Shown: positions 38,041-47,852 of the stretch, one piece after another
How positions within the stretch are numbered: position 1 is the stretch's first letter
How the letters are laid out: every line of letters starts with the position of its first letter
Source: Micrococcus endophyticus
GTDB taxonomy: Bacteria; Actinomycetota; Actinomycetes; Actinomycetales; Micrococcaceae
DNA: 64,000 bases
Reading direction: 5' to 3'
Assembly: GCF_014205115.1 (NCBI RefSeq)
Contig: NZ_JACHMW010000001.1
Span: 868,001-932,000, forward strand
Position numbers and translations under genes: made by a program
The notes under the pieces: model-generated
The model's input: the letters and a program-made list of their open reading frames with translations, nothing else
Database searches by the model: none
Told to the model about the DNA's origin: nothing

Positions 38041-39777
38041 CTAGGGGCGCGCCGGGACCACGACGGGACGGGGCGTCACCCCGGCGGGCCGTCCGCCGTG
38101 CCGGGGGCGACGGCGGCCGGGCGGTCGCCAGGGCGGGGACAACACGGTCCACGGCGGGGGCAGCCATCGGACGGACGGGCGCGGCGGGGCGGCGGGACCC
38201 GGGCGCACCGGTTCCGTCTGCCCTGTCCGACCTGTCCGTCCTGCCCGTCCCGGCGTTTGCGGCGGTTCCACTGGCCCTGCCTGTTCCGGCGTCGTCGGCG
38301 GCGCCGGCGGTGCCACTCCCCCGGTGCCCGAGGCCGCCGCCGGGCCGTGGATCCGGTGGTGCCGGTTCCTCCGGGGCGTCTGGGCGGGGTCGAGGTGGCG
38401 CGCGGGGGTGAACCAGGGGATCCCTGCGACGACGGCGACCGTCCACCACCCGGCGTGGACGGCGTGATGATGATGTGAGCAGAGCAGGACCCCGTTGTCG
38501 ACGTCCGTGCGCCCGCCGTCCTCCCAGTGGCCGATGTGGTGGATCTCGCACCAGCTGGCCGGGAGGGTGCACCCCGGCGCGGCGCAGCCGCCGTCCCGGG
38601 CCGTGACGGCCCGTCGCTGGGCTCGGGTGAAGAGTCGTCGGGACCGGCCGAGGGCCAGGATCTCGCCCTCGCCGCCGAGGACGGCCGGGATGATCTCCGC
38701 GTCGCACGCGATCCGGCGGATCTCGCGGGGGTCGATGGGGCCGGTGAACTCGGCCTCGCTCAGGACGGCCGCCGTTCCCGAGGCGGTGCGCACGCGACGC
38801 AGGAGGGTCTCGTGGTCGATCGTGACGAGCACCTGCGGCCGGTGGCCCGCCGTGGCGGGGAGGACGCCAGGGGTGGCGAGGGCGAGGGCGGCCTGCAGGG
38901 CGCTGACGAGGGTGTCGGCCTGCCGCTGGCCACGCGTCCGCGGATCGAGGTCAGGCGATCCCGCGGGGGCGTCCACCTGGCCGGACGGTCCCGCGCCCCG
39001 GGCGCGGGGATTCGTGGCTGCGGCGGCGACCGTCTGCAGCACCTCGTGCTGGGTGTCGGTCAGGTGCAGGTCCCAGCGGTGCAGGCCCCGGCGCCGGCCG
39101 CGATGGAACAGCCCCTGGGCGGCGCGGAGTTCGGCCTCGGTGGGGATGCCGCTGTCGGGCAGGACGACCGCATCGAGGTGCTGGCGCCACCGCGCGCACA
39201 GCCGGCGCATCCCGTCCGGGTCCGCGTGGTGGAGTTGCGCGGCCAGCAGCGACTCCCCCGCGGCGAGCAGCGCGTCGGCCTCGTCCTGCGGGACGGCCGC
39301 GAGCGCGAGGTCGGTCCGCGCCCGGGTGAGGGTCTCGATCACGGCGTCGCAGGCGGCCTCGTCGGCGGCGCCCTCGGACAGGACCGCGGCGACCTCCGGC
39401 AGCGCCGGATCGGCGAGGGGCGCGGTGACGAAGTCCCGCCGTGGGCGCGTGGCCGCGGCTCGGCGGAGCCGCCGCTGGGCGGTGCGCCGGTCGATCCGCA
39501 CGGTGTCCCGCAGGCAGTCCGCGGCGTCCCGGTGGGGGCCCTTGCCGGGCGGGATCCCCAGCACCTCCTGGCGATCCGCCTCGTGCTCGTACGCCTCCGC
39601 GAGGTGTCCGGCCAGCGCGGTCTGGAGCGCCGCGACCGTGCGCGACAGCGTCTCCGCCTGCACGAGCAGGTCCGGGAGGAGGCCGCCGCCCGGGACGTCC
39701 TTCCAGCGCGGAGCCGCCACCGCCGCGAGGGCGTGCTCGACCGCCTCGCGTGCCCGGTCCACGTCCTCGGCGATCAT
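38041..39777 (-). CDS. HNH endonuclease of the DUF222/13E12 family
   Basis: This 578-residue protein has a DUF222 (13E12-type) helical domain (about residues 25-330, with [28 protein letters not shown]) and an HNH nuclease at about 390-450: [25 protein letters not shown]...[16 protein letters not shown], with zinc-type Cys pairs. The final 120 residues are Pro/Arg/Gly-rich and look disordered. 13E12 genes are multicopy and mobile-like in actinobacteria; the biological role is unknown. ATG at 39777 is chosen for its GGGGAG site; ATG at 39837 would add 20 residues. Confidence 0.92.
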   Translation of the reverse strand: MIAEDVDRAREAVEHALAAVAAPRWKDVPGGGLLPDLLVQAETLSRTVAALQTALAGHLAEAYEHEADRQEVLGIPPGKGPHRDAADCLRDTVRIDRRTAQRRLRRAAATRPRRDFVTAPLADPALPEVAAVLSEGAADEAACDAVIETLTRARTDLALAAVPQDEADALLAAGESLLAAQLHHADPDGMRRLCARWRQHLDAVVLPDSGIPTEAELRAAQGLFHRGRRRGLHRWDLHLTDTQHEVLQTVAAAATNPRARGAGPSGQVDAPAGSPDLDPRTRGQRQADTLVSALQAALALATPGVLPATAGHRPQVLVTIDHETLLRRVRTASGTAAVLSEAEFTGPIDPREIRRIACDAEIIPAVLGGEGEILALGRSRRLFTRAQRRAVTARDGGCAAPGCTLPASWCEIHHIGHWEDGGRTDVDNGVLLCSHHHHAVHAGWWTVAVVAGIPWFTPARHLDPAQTPRRNRHHRIHGPAAASGTGGVAPPAPPTTPEQAGPVEPPQTPGRAGRTGRTGQTEPVRPGPAAPPRPSVRWLPPPWTVLSPPWRPPGRRRPRHGGRPAGVTPRPVVVPARP

Positions 39778-40120
39778 GGCGCTCCCCCCTCTCCTGCGTC
39801 CGGTGCGGCCTCTGGTCTTGATGTGATCCCAGTCCATCGCACGGGGTGGACACGTTAAGAGGGATTCAATCGGGTCTGTGGACTTCCCCGGGCGTCGGTC
39901 CCGGGGCGCAGTGGACCCGGTGCTGCGTCCGGCGCCCCGGGGTGGGGGCCGCTGCCACCGCCGCCGGCGGGCGCGTCCCCGGCAGCCGTGCGCCGGGGCT
40001 GTGGGCCGACGTCGGGAGTTCCGAGGGGGCGGCTCTCGACCACCGCCGGTCCGGGGTCGGGCGGGCACCCCGGTGTTCCCACCCCTGCGCCCCAGTCCCG
40101 CTCCCCCAGCCCGGCTCTCC
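39778..40120. other. Intergenic region between the HNH gene and dnaE2
   Basis: This 343-base gap has no credible gene. It holds a possible upstream region for the HNH gene and the 12-mer GGACACGTTAAG at 39848-39859, which recurs at 44511 near dnaE2 control. The 5' half is relatively AT-richer around GATTCAATC; the remainder is GC-rich and shows no clear terminator. Confidence 0.5.
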
Positions 40121-43100
40121 TCACCTCTCCGGGGTGGGCAGCAGCTCCCAGGTGTCCGGGTGGGGCACGGGGATGGGGCGGCGGTCCTCCGGCACCCCGC
40201 CGGCCCCGACGCGCGCCGCGGCGCCCTGCCCCGCCGCGCCGGGCCCGGCGCCGGCGGAGACGCCTCGGCCGGGGAGGGTTCGCGCGTCGGACGAGGGCGA
40301 CGGCATCCCCGCGCCGCCGGGGGCCACCTTGACCGGCCAGCCGCCGGTGCCGTGGTGCGGGATGTCCGGCAGGCGGGGGGCGCCGGCGTCCTCCTGGCCG
40401 CGACGTCGGGCGGCGGCGGCACGGCGGTCCGCGGCGAGCCACTCCCGCCACTGCCGCCGCGTGGCGTCCAGGTAGTCGGGGTCCGGCAGGCTCTCCGGCC
40501 GGTGCAGGTCCCAGGCGCGCACGGCCTGCACCGAGACGGCCCGCGGCCCGGTGCGGCGGACGGTGCCCTCGATCAGCAGGAGCCGCGCGGAGAAGAGCAT
40601 CTCCCGCGAGGCGTGCTGGGCCTCCGTGAAGAAGGAGGCGTCCACGCAGCCGGTGCCGTCGTCCACGGAGAGGAAGACGACGCGCTTGCCGCTGCGCATG
40701 GGCGGGGTCTGGGTGGCCACGCGCACCCCCGCCACGAGCACGCGGGACTGCGTGCGCAGCCCGAGCAGGTCCGCCGCCCGGGTGACCCCGAGCGCGTCCA
40801 GGTACGGCGCGTGGGAGTCCATCAGGTGGGCCGTGACGTCCAGGGCGGTGAGCTCGAGCTCGGTGCGGACCCGGGCCGCGACGGACGGGTCCGGGAAGAG
40901 CGGCGTGAGGGCGGCCAGCTCGGTGTCCGGCAGGTCCAGGGCGAGCTGGCCGTCCACCTGGCGGGGGCGGGCGGACCGCGAGCGCGCGGCGGCACGACCG
41001 GGACCGGACCCGCGGGTGGCGGAGTGCTGGAGCTCGAGGTGGTGGACCAGGTCCGTGCGCGAGGCGCCCCCCGCGGGCAGCAGGCAGTCCAGGGCGCCGA
41101 GCTGGGCGAGGCGTTCGAGGTTGCGGGCCGTGGGGCGGGCGCGGTCCCGGACGTCGGCGAGGGAGCGGTAGGGACGGCCGGCGTCGAGGCGCTCGGTCTC
41201 GGCCTCGCTCAGCCCGGAGAGGCCGGTCAGGGGCAGGCGGATGCCCCAGCGGCCCGGGCCGCGGCCGGCACCCTCGGCGCCTCCCTCGGCGAGGTCCGCC
41301 TCGCGGCCGCCCTCGGTGTGAGGCCGCGCGACGACGTCGCCCGGCTCGCCGCCGCCCGCCCCGGCGTCCTCGGCCGGGGGCCCGTCCAGCTCGGGGTGCC
41401 AGGGCACCCACTCGACCCGGACGTGGCGGGAGGAGGCGTTGACGTCCACGGGCAGCACGGGGATGCCCATGCGGCGGGCCTCGGCGACCATGAGGCGGGC
41501 CGGGTACATGCCGGGGTCGTGCTCCAGGATCGCGGCCATGAACGCCTCGGGGTGGTGCGTCTTGAGCCAGGCCGAATGGTAGGTGGGCACGGCGAAGGCC
41601 GCGCCGTGGGCCTTGCAGAACCCGAAGGAGCCGAAGGCGGCCAGCGTGGCCCAGACCTCGTCGATGACGTCCAGGGAGTAGCCCCGGGCGAGGGCGCCGG
41701 CGCGGAAGGCCTCCTCCACGCGGTGCTCCTGCGGGCCGCCGAGGAGGCGGCGGTGCTCGTCGGCGCGGGCCAGCCCGCAGCCGGTCATCACGTCCATGGT
41801 CCGCAGCACCTGCTCGTGGAAGACCGTGACCCCGTGGGTCTCGGCGAGGACGGGGCGCAGGTCCGGGTGCGGGTAGCGGGCGGGGGCCCAGCCGTGCCGC
41901 TGCTCGAGGAAGGGCCGGACCATGTCCGACTGCATGGGGCCGGGCCGGAACAGGGAGATGTCCACCGTGAGGTCGTTGAACTCGCGGGGGGCGAGCTTGC
42001 CCACGAGCTCGCGCTGGCCGGGGGACTCGATCTGGAAGCAGCCGAGGGTGTGGGTGGTGCGGATCATCGCGTAGGTGGCCGGGTCGTCGAGGGGCACCTG
42101 CTCGAGGTCCACCCGCTCCCCCGTGGTCCGCTCCACCTCGGCGAGCGTGTACGCGATGGCGGACTGCATGCGCACGCCGAGGATGTCGAGCTTGAGGAAG
42201 CCCATGGGGTCCATGTCGTGCTTGTCGAACTGGCTCATGGGCAGGCCCATCCCGGAGGGCTGGACGGGGGTGCGGTGCAGCAGGGCGGCGTCCCCCAGGA
42301 TCACGCCGCAGGGGTGCATGGAGATGTGGCGGGGCAGCCGGTCGAGGCGCTCGGTGAGGTCCACGAGCAGGTCCAGCTGACGGCTGCCCTCGGCGCGGCC
42401 GGACTCGATGCGGCGGGAGAGTCCGCCGAGCTCGGGCATGCGCTCGAGCGCCTCCCGGAAGCTGGAGGCGGAGAAGCGCCAGAGCTGCTTGGCGATGCCG
42501 TCCACCTCGGGCTCGGGCATGCCGAGGGCCAGGCCGGCGTCCCGGACGGCGCCGCGGGCCCGGTAGGCGTTCTGCATGCTCATCAGGGTGGTGCGCTCGG
42601 CGCCGAAGCGCTCGAAGACGGCCCGGTAGATCTCGTGGCGGCGGGCGGACTCCACGTCGATGTCGATGTCCGGGAGGGTGGAGCGGGCGTCGGAGAGGAA
42701 GCGCTCCATGATCAGGCCGTTGGCCACGGGATCCACGTTCGAGATGCGCAGCGCGTGGTTGACGAGGGAGGACGCGCCGGAGCCGCGGGCGGCCACGCGC
42801 ACGCCCATGCCCTCGATGAGGTCCACGACGGCGGCGACGGTGAGGAAGTAGGAGGAGAAGCCCAGGCGCGTGATGATGCCCAGCTCGTGCTCGGCCCGGG
42901 CCTCGAGGTCGCGGGCCTCGGCGGCGGAGGTGAGGCGGCCCCCGGCGTGGAGGCGGGGGTAGCGGGCGGCGAGGCCGGCGTAGGTGCGCTCGCGCAGCAC
43001 GCGCTCCGGCGGCCCCTCGATGCCGATGACGGCGGCCTCGGGCACGCGGGGCACGCCCCAGCCGAGGTCGGCCTCGGGGTCGAGGACGCAGGCCTCGGCG

Positions 43101-44011
43101 AGGCGGCGGGTGGCCTCCAGCAGCGGGGCGGCGCGCTCGTCCGCGGCGCTCGCCACCTCGTGGGCGACCCGGTGCATGGCGGCGGTGGGCTTGAGCCAGC
43201 CCTGGCCGTTGGGCTGGAGGTCGTGGACGGCGTCGAGGGAGCTGAGGGCGCGCACGGCGTCGAGGACGTCGGCGGTGGCGGCCCCGTCCGGGCCCGCGTA
43301 GCGCACGGCGTTGGTGAGGACCGCGGGCACGCCGGCCCGGCGGGCGGTGCGCAGTGCCTTCACCGCGTGGCCGGCGTCGAGGCGCCGGCCGGGGGCGGAG
43401 AGGTGGGTGACGACGTCCGCGTGGAGGCTGCCGGCGGGCAGGGCCGCCTTCCAGCGGCGCAGGGCGGCGAGGCCGGCGGCGGAGCGGCGGCGGGCCAGGT
43501 GGCGGCCGACGTCCGCGTCCGGGCCGACGAGGACGAACAGCTCGGGGGTGGGCGGGTTGTCCCGGTTGGCGGCGGTGGGGACCCGGCCGGCCGCGGCGGC
43601 GGCGAGCTCGGCGACGGAGGCCCACGGGCTGCCGCCCGCCGCGCCCCCGGAGGTGCGGGCGTGCGCCGCGGAGACGACCTGGCACAGGGCGCGGTAGCCG
43701 GAGCCGTGGCAGCCGCCGCGGGCGAGGACTACCACGCGCCCGGCGTCCTCCTCCGCGCTCCAGCGCACGGCCAGGTCCACGCCCACCACCGGGGCGATGC
43801 CGTGGCGCAGGCAGGCGCCCACGTGCTTGGCCATGCCGTAGAGCCCGTCCCGGTCGGTGCAGGCCAGGACGTCCATGTCCGCGGCCGCGGCGGCGGCCAC
43901 GAGGTCCTCGGGCCAGCTGACCCCGTAGTGGGCGCTGAAGGCGGAGGCCACGTGCAGATGGGCGAACGGGGCGGCGGTGCGGCCGGCCGCGGCCTCGGGG
44001 ACCGGGCTCAC
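40121..44011 (-). CDS. dnaE2: Error-prone DNA polymerase (DnaE2/ImuC)
   Basis: This 1,296-residue C-family polymerase acts in damage-induced mutagenesis. The PHP domain starts with H18 and H20 in AHLHVASAFSAHYG. The catalytic aspartates lie in LPDIDIDVESARR (about residue 447). The fingers contain GFCKAHGAAFAVPTYHSAWL. A helix-hairpin-helix (LSGLSEAETERLDAGRPY) and an OB domain (VLVAGVRVATQTPPMRSG) follow. Its length exceeds most relatives because of inserts, such as Gly/Ala-rich stretches near 41.2-41.4 kb, and a C-terminal extension of about 120 residues. GTG 44011 overlaps the DUF6504 stop (GTGA). Confidence 0.95.
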   Translation of the reverse strand: MSPVPEAAAGRTAAPFAHLHVASAFSAHYGVSWPEDLVAAAAAADMDVLACTDRDGLYGMAKHVGACLRHGIAPVVGVDLAVRWSAEEDAGRVVVLARGGCHGSGYRALCQVVSAAHARTSGGAAGGSPWASVAELAAAAAGRVPTAANRDNPPTPELFVLVGPDADVGRHLARRRSAAGLAALRRWKAALPAGSLHADVVTHLSAPGRRLDAGHAVKALRTARRAGVPAVLTNAVRYAGPDGAATADVLDAVRALSSLDAVHDLQPNGQGWLKPTAAMHRVAHEVASAADERAAPLLEATRRLAEACVLDPEADLGWGVPRVPEAAVIGIEGPPERVLRERTYAGLAARYPRLHAGGRLTSAAEARDLEARAEHELGIITRLGFSSYFLTVAAVVDLIEGMGVRVAARGSGASSLVNHALRISNVDPVANGLIMERFLSDARSTLPDIDIDVESARRHEIYRAVFERFGAERTTLMSMQNAYRARGAVRDAGLALGMPEPEVDGIAKQLWRFSASSFREALERMPELGGLSRRIESGRAEGSRQLDLLVDLTERLDRLPRHISMHPCGVILGDAALLHRTPVQPSGMGLPMSQFDKHDMDPMGFLKLDILGVRMQSAIAYTLAEVERTTGERVDLEQVPLDDPATYAMIRTTHTLGCFQIESPGQRELVGKLAPREFNDLTVDISLFRPGPMQSDMVRPFLEQRHGWAPARYPHPDLRPVLAETHGVTVFHEQVLRTMDVMTGCGLARADEHRRLLGGPQEHRVEEAFRAGALARGYSLDVIDEVWATLAAFGSFGFCKAHGAAFAVPTYHSAWLKTHHPEAFMAAILEHDPGMYPARLMVAEARRMGIPVLPVDVNASSRHVRVEWVPWHPELDGPPAEDAGAGGGEPGDVVARPHTEGGREADLAEGGAEGAGRGPGRWGIRLPLTGLSGLSEAETERLDAGRPYRSLADVRDRARPTARNLERLAQLGALDCLLPAGGASRTDLVHHLELQHSATRGSGPGRAAARSRSARPRQVDGQLALDLPDTELAALTPLFPDPSVAARVRTELELTALDVTAHLMDSHAPYLDALGVTRAADLLGLRTQSRVLVAGVRVATQTPPMRSGKRVVFLSVDDGTGCVDASFFTEAQHASREMLFSARLLLIEGTVRRTGPRAVSVQAVRAWDLHRPESLPDPDYLDATRRQWREWLAADRRAAAARRRGQEDAGAPRLPDIPHHGTGGWPVKVAPGGAGMPSPSSDARTLPGRGVSAGAGPGAAGQGAAARVGAGGVPEDRRPIPVPHPDTWELLPTPER

Positions 44012-44334
44012 GCGGACCGCCTCAGGTCCCGGGCCTGCTCGTGGACGCGGACGAGCCGCCAGCGCCCGGAGTCCAGGTGGTGGGCGACGTCGACGGTCTG
44101 CACCGGCGCCGACCCGGCGCGGGCCAGGCGCACCTGCAGCCGCCAGATCTCGTGGTCCACGAGGCCGGCCCCGCGGCCCTTCTCCGCCCGGACCTCCTCG
44201 GCCCACCAGCGGCGGCGCTCGAACCAGCGCACGGGCGGCTCGGCGAGGACGTAGTCCCGCCCGTTCCACCGCAGTCCCTGCGGGGTGCCGTCCGCCGCGC
44301 GCTCCACCGCCACCGACTGTGTGAGGACTCCCAT
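44008..44334 (-). CDS. DUF6504-like protein in the dnaE2 operon
   Basis: This is a 108-residue basic protein: GVLTQSVAVERAADGTPQGLRWNGRDYVLAEPPVRWFERRRWW followed by IWRLQVRL...HHLDSGRWRLVRVHE. Proteins of this type are encoded next to imuB/dnaE2 in actinobacteria; their function is unknown. The domain resembles a small beta-barrel ending with W-x-L-x-R-V-H. The ATG at 44334 has AGAGGGAGAG upstream. A longer form from GTG 44451 would add 39 low-complexity residues and start directly behind the -10 element. It overlaps dnaE2 by 4 bases. Confidence 0.8.
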   Translation of the reverse strand: MGVLTQSVAVERAADGTPQGLRWNGRDYVLAEPPVRWFERRRWWAEEVRAEKGRGAGLVDHEIWRLQVRLARAGSAPVQTVDVAHHLDSGRWRLVRVHEQARDLRRSA

Positions 44335-44456
44335 GCTGCTTCTCTCCCTCTGCACTGCTGACCGAGCCGACGGCGGACGCCGTCGGGCGACGGGAGTGCG
44401 GCCCGCCCGGCGAACCGGACGCGGGGAAGAAGTGGGAAGGTGGGGCCGCACCCCCG

Positions 44457-44462
44457 ATCGTA
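44457..44462 (-). promoter_or_regulatory. -10 element of the SOS operon promoter
   Basis: The minus strand reads TACGAT (TANNNT) immediately downstream of the LexA box. Bound LexA would block polymerase here. Confidence 0.45.
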
Positions 44463-44463
44463 C

Positions 44464-44479
44464 TCGAACATGTGTTCGA
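44464..44479 (-). promoter_or_regulatory. LexA binding site (SOS box)
   Basis: TCGAAC-N4-GTTCGA is a perfect palindrome and exactly matches the actinobacterial/Gram-positive SOS box. It lies 130 bases before the DUF6504 start and one base from the -10, so it should repress the DUF6504-dnaE2 operon until DNA damage. Confidence 0.92.
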
Positions 44480-44603
44480 ATGCGACGGGTGTGACGCTAG
44501 GGCCCCGGGCGGACACGTTAAGCGGCGCGGGGTGCGGCGGGTCCGGCGTCGTCCCCCGCCCGGGACGGGTCACCGCACGGGACGGCTCACCACGCGGGAC
44601 GGC

Positions 44604-45136
44604 TCACCACGCGGGCAGCGTCGGCAGCGGCCCGTCGGCCTCCACCTCGGAGCCGTCCCCGCGGGCGAGCCAGGCCAGCAGGCCCTCGCGCTCGGCCTCG
44701 ACGCGCAGGGCGCCGTCGCCGATCGTCCACTCGTCCCCCTCCTCGGTCACGAGGGTCATGCCCGGCGCCTGCCGCACCCGCAGGGCGCGCACCGCCGCCT
44801 CCACGGCGTTGAGCAGGGAGCCCGGGTCGGCCTCCTCCACGGTCCACGCGGTGTCCAGGTCGCCGTGGTGCACCACCACCTCCGCGATCCGCAGGGCCAC
44901 GAGCGAGGTGGCCGGCACCTCCATGCCCGCCACCTCGAGCTCCTCGACGGCGAGCCCGCCGCCCAGCCGGCCGGCCCGCTCGGCGAACAGCGCCGAGGCC
45001 GACCGCAGCCGCTCGAGCAGCGCCTCGCCCAGAGCCCCCGCCTCGCCCAGAGCCCCCGCCTCGCCCAGAGCCCCCGCCTCGCCCAGAGCCTCCGCCCCGA
45101 CCCGAGCCCCCGTCCCGAGTCCCCGCCGCCTCGGCC
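44604..45136 (-). pseudogene. 5'-truncated mycothiol-dependent maleylpyruvate isomerase-family gene
   Basis: The frame encodes the C-terminal half of a TIGR03083-type protein: [43 protein letters not shown] and the ending LPTLPAW, all typical of that domain. No N-terminal DinB-like domain is present. Upstream the frame runs into an 18-bp repeat and then across the SRAP stop. It has no ATG, GTG or TTG before the middle of the domain (nearest GTG in LEVAGMEV). I read it as a remnant that lost its 5' half. A short internal start making only a partial domain is the alternative. Confidence 0.55.
45021..45092. repeat. 18-bp tandem repeat, four copies
   Basis: The unit CGCCTCGCCCAGAGCCCC occurs at 45021, 45039, 45057 and 45075; the last copy differs at one base. 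On the minus strand it encodes LGEAGA repeats in the frame of the truncated isomerase. It marks the junction with the SRAP gene and may have arisen by slippage. Confidence 0.9.
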
Positions 45137-45955
45137 TCAGAGCAGGGTGCCCTGCGCGGGCTTCTCCGCCTGGATCAGCTCGGGGCCGTCGTTGCGGACG
45201 TTCCCCACGGCCGTGCCCACGGGCCGCAGCACCCAGCCCGCCGCGACGTCGTAGGCTCCGGCGCACACCCGCCCCACGAGCGCGTCGGCCTCCTCGGCCG
45301 AGCCGAGCCGCCCCGGGGTCAGCCAGGCGTCCATGGTCTCCGCGTCCAGGGGCACCGGGAGGCGGTCGTGCAGGTCGCCGAGCGACCCCAGGACCTCGTC
45401 CTCGTCGTCCGCGTCCGGAGCGGCCATGGTGAGGATCGTCGTCGAGAGCACCCACGGGTCGCGCCCGGCCGCCTCGGCCTCGGGGTCCTGCCACCACTCG
45501 TAGAGCCCCGCGAACCAGATGACCGGCCCCTCGCCGTCGCCGGCGCCGGCCGGGTGCACATAGTGCGGCTGCTTCTTCGCGGCCTTCCCGTCCGGGCCCT
45601 TCGCCCCCGGAGCGGGGGCCTTCCACTCGTAGTAGCCCTCGACCGGCACGGCGCACCGCCGCGCGCGCACGGCGGCCCGGAAGGTGGGCTTGGAGGCCAC
45701 GGTCTCGGAGCGGGCGTTGAACGCACGCGAGCCCACGGCCAGCTCCTTGGCCCATGGCGGGACCAGGCCCCAGCGGGCCACGTGCAGCTCCCGGCGCACG
45801 GCGCCGTCCGCCTCGCGCTCCAGCAGGATCGGCACGTCCGAGGTGGGCGCCACGTTCCAGCTGCGCCGCAGCTCCAGCCGCTCGTCCGGCAGCTCCCCGC
45901 CGCCGAGCGCCACCAGGTCACCGGCCGCCCGGGCCATCACATACCGTCCGCACAT
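45137..45955 (-). CDS. SOS response-associated peptidase (SRAP/YedK)
   Basis: This 272-residue protein forms a covalent bond with abasic sites in single-stranded DNA through Cys2. It starts MCGRYV, has [11 protein letters not shown] with the catalytic Asn, the PVEGYYEW Glu, and [10 protein letters not shown] with the catalytic His. The [20 protein letters not shown] segment is typical. It is a full-length SRAP, slightly extended by an insert ([17 protein letters not shown]). Only the truncated isomerase lies downstream. Confidence 0.95.
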   Translation of the reverse strand: MCGRYVMARAAGDLVALGGGELPDERLELRRSWNVAPTSDVPILLEREADGAVRRELHVARWGLVPPWAKELAVGSRAFNARSETVASKPTFRAAVRARRCAVPVEGYYEWKAPAPGAKGPDGKAAKKQPHYVHPAGAGDGEGPVIWFAGLYEWWQDPEAEAAGRDPWVLSTTILTMAAPDADDEDEVLGSLGDLHDRLPVPLDAETMDAWLTPGRLGSAEEADALVGRVCAGAYDVAAGWVLRPVGTAVGNVRNDGPELIQAEKPAQGTLL

Positions 45956-46069
45956 GCACCCCAGTGTGCACCGCCGCGTGCCCGCGGTCACCGGGCGTCC
46001 CTCCGTGCGTGCATCCGCCGCCCCGTGGTGGAATGGAGGCAAGTCACCCCATCGACCAGGAGGTCCCCC

Positions 46070-47164
46070 GTGCCCCAGAAGGTCCGCGGCGTCGTCGCCA
46101 TGGCGAAGGACGCCCCCGTCACCGTCGAGACCATCGTCATCCCCGACCCCGGACCCGGTGAGGCCGTCGTGGACGTGAAGACGTGCGGCGTCTGCCACAC
46201 GGATCTGCACTACGTCCAGGGCGGGATCGGCGACGAGTACCCCTACCTGCTCGGCCACGAGGCCACGGGTGTGGTCTCCGCGATCGGCGAGGGCGTCGAC
46301 CACGTCAAGGTCGGCGACACCGTGATCCTCAACTGGCGCGCCGTGTGCGGCGAGTGCCGCGCATGCCGCAAGGGCGAGCCAAAGTACTGCTTCAACACCC
46401 ACAACGCGACCCAGAAGATGACCCTCGAGGACGGCACGGAGCTGTCCCCGGCCCTGGGCATCGGGGCGTTCGCGGACAAGACGCTCGTCCACGCCAAGCA
46501 GTGCACCAAGGTCGACGGCGTCGACACTCCCGAGGAGCAGGCCGCGGTCGGCCTCCTCGGCTGCGGGATCATGGCCGGCATCGGCGCGGCCATCAACACT
46601 GGCGAGGTCAAGCGCGGCGAGTCCGTGGCCGTGATCGGCTGCGGCGGCGTCGGCGTGGCCGCGATCGCCGGGGCGAAGCTCGCCGGCGCCACCACGATCA
46701 TCGCGGTGGACATCGACGCCAAGAAGCTCGCCAAGGCTAAGGAGCTCGGCGCCACCCACACCGTGAACTCGAAGGACGAGGACCCCGTGGAGGCCATCCG
46801 CGCGGCGACCGGCGGCTTCGGCGCCGACGTGGTCATCGAGGCGGTCGGCCGCCCGGAGACCTACGAGCAGGCGTTCTACGCCCGGGACCTGGCCGGCCGC
46901 GTCGTCCTGGTGGGCGTGCCCACCCCCGGCATGGAGCTGAAGCTGCCCCTGCTGGAGGTCTTCGGTCGCGGTGGCGCGCTGAAGTCCTCGTGGTACGGAG
47001 ACTGCCTGCCCGAGCGCGACTTCCCGATGCTCGTGGACCAGTACCGCCTGGGCCGCCTGCCGCTGGACGAGTTCGTCACGGAGACCGTCGCCCTCGACGA
47101 GGTGAACGAGGCCTTCGAGACGATGAAGGCCGGTGACGTCCTGCGCTCGGTGGTGGTGCTCTGA
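46070..47164 (+). CDS. mscR: S-(hydroxymethyl)mycothiol dehydrogenase
   Basis: This 364-residue zinc alcohol dehydrogenase oxidises the formaldehyde-mycothiol adduct (and reduces S-nitrosomycothiol). The catalytic zinc ligands are in [11 protein letters not shown] and GHEATG. The structural zinc has four Cys in [17 protein letters not shown]. The NAD site is [16 protein letters not shown]. The specific name rests on the downstream MBL hydrolase, which is arranged as in mycobacterial Rv2259-Rv2260. GTG 46070 follows AGGAGG by 6 bases. It is coupled to the next gene by TGATG. Confidence 0.9.
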   Translation: MPQKVRGVVAMAKDAPVTVETIVIPDPGPGEAVVDVKTCGVCHTDLHYVQGGIGDEYPYLLGHEATGVVSAIGEGVDHVKVGDTVILNWRAVCGECRACRKGEPKYCFNTHNATQKMTLEDGTELSPALGIGAFADKTLVHAKQCTKVDGVDTPEEQAAVGLLGCGIMAGIGAAINTGEVKRGESVAVIGCGGVGVAAIAGAKLAGATTIIAVDIDAKKLAKAKELGATHTVNSKDEDPVEAIRAATGGFGADVVIEAVGRPETYEQAFYARDLAGRVVLVGVPTPGMELKLPLLEVFGRGGALKSSWYGDCLPERDFPMLVDQYRLGRLPLDEFVTETVALDEVNEAFETMKAGDVLRSVVVL

Positions 47165-47820
47165 TGGCGCGCATCGACCACCTGGTCACCTCCGGCACGT
47201 TCTCCCTGGACGGGGAGACGTTCGACGTGGACAACAACGTGTGGATCGTCGGCGGTGCCGAGCAGTGCATCGTCATCGACCCGGCCCACGACGCCTCGGC
47301 CGTCTGGAAGAAGGTCAACGGCCGCCAGGTGCTGGCCATCGTCCTCACCCACGGCCACGACGACCACATCCGTCAGGTCCAGGAGTTCCGCCAGATGGTG
47401 GACGCCCCAGTGCTGCTCCATCCTGCGGACCGCATGCTCTGGGACGACGTGTTCCCGGACGAGGAGCCGGACGGCGCCCTCGCCGACGGTGACGTGCTGA
47501 AGGTGGCCGGCGTCGAGCTGCGGGTGCTGCACACCCCCGGTCACTCCCCCGGCTCGGTCTGCCTGTACGCCCCCGCCCTGGGCGAGGCCGGCGACGACGG
47601 CGCCCCGACGGGCGTCGTGTTCTCCGGCGACACCCTGTTCCAGGGCGGGCCCGGCGCCACCGGCCGCTCGTACTCGGACTTCGACACGATCATCGAGTCC
47701 ATCCGCGAGCGACTGTTCCCGCTGCCGGAGGCCACCGTGGTCCACACCGGCCACGGCGACTCCACCACGATCGGCACGGAGAAGGCGCACCTGCAGGAGT
47801 GGATCGACCGCGGCCACTGA
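47164..47820 (+). CDS. MBL-fold hydrolase (probable S-formylmycothiol hydrolase)
   Basis: This 218-residue metallo-beta-lactamase fold has THGHDDHIRQVQEF, HTPGHSPGSVCLYAP, FSGDTLFQGG and the final HTGHGDSTTIGTEK, so the glyoxalase II-type metal ligands are complete. It is coupled to mscR by a one-base overlap. The likely role is hydrolysis of S-formylmycothiol to formate and mycothiol; this is inferred from synteny, not from sequence specificity. Confidence 0.85.
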   Translation: MARIDHLVTSGTFSLDGETFDVDNNVWIVGGAEQCIVIDPAHDASAVWKKVNGRQVLAIVLTHGHDDHIRQVQEFRQMVDAPVLLHPADRMLWDDVFPDEEPDGALADGDVLKVAGVELRVLHTPGHSPGSVCLYAPALGEAGDDGAPTGVVFSGDTLFQGGPGATGRSYSDFDTIIESIRERLFPLPEATVVHTGHGDSTTIGTEKAHLQEWIDRGH

Positions 47821-47852
47821 GGACGCGACGAGGTGGGGAAGAATGGTCCCCC

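Noticed and set aside
38041-39777. HNH gene as part of an insertion sequence or prophage
   Set aside because: No flanking inverted repeats, target duplications, integrase or phage genes are present.
45021-45092. CRISPR-like short repeats
   Set aside because: The 18-bp units are directly adjacent with no spacers and encode LGEAGA; this is a simple tandem repeat.
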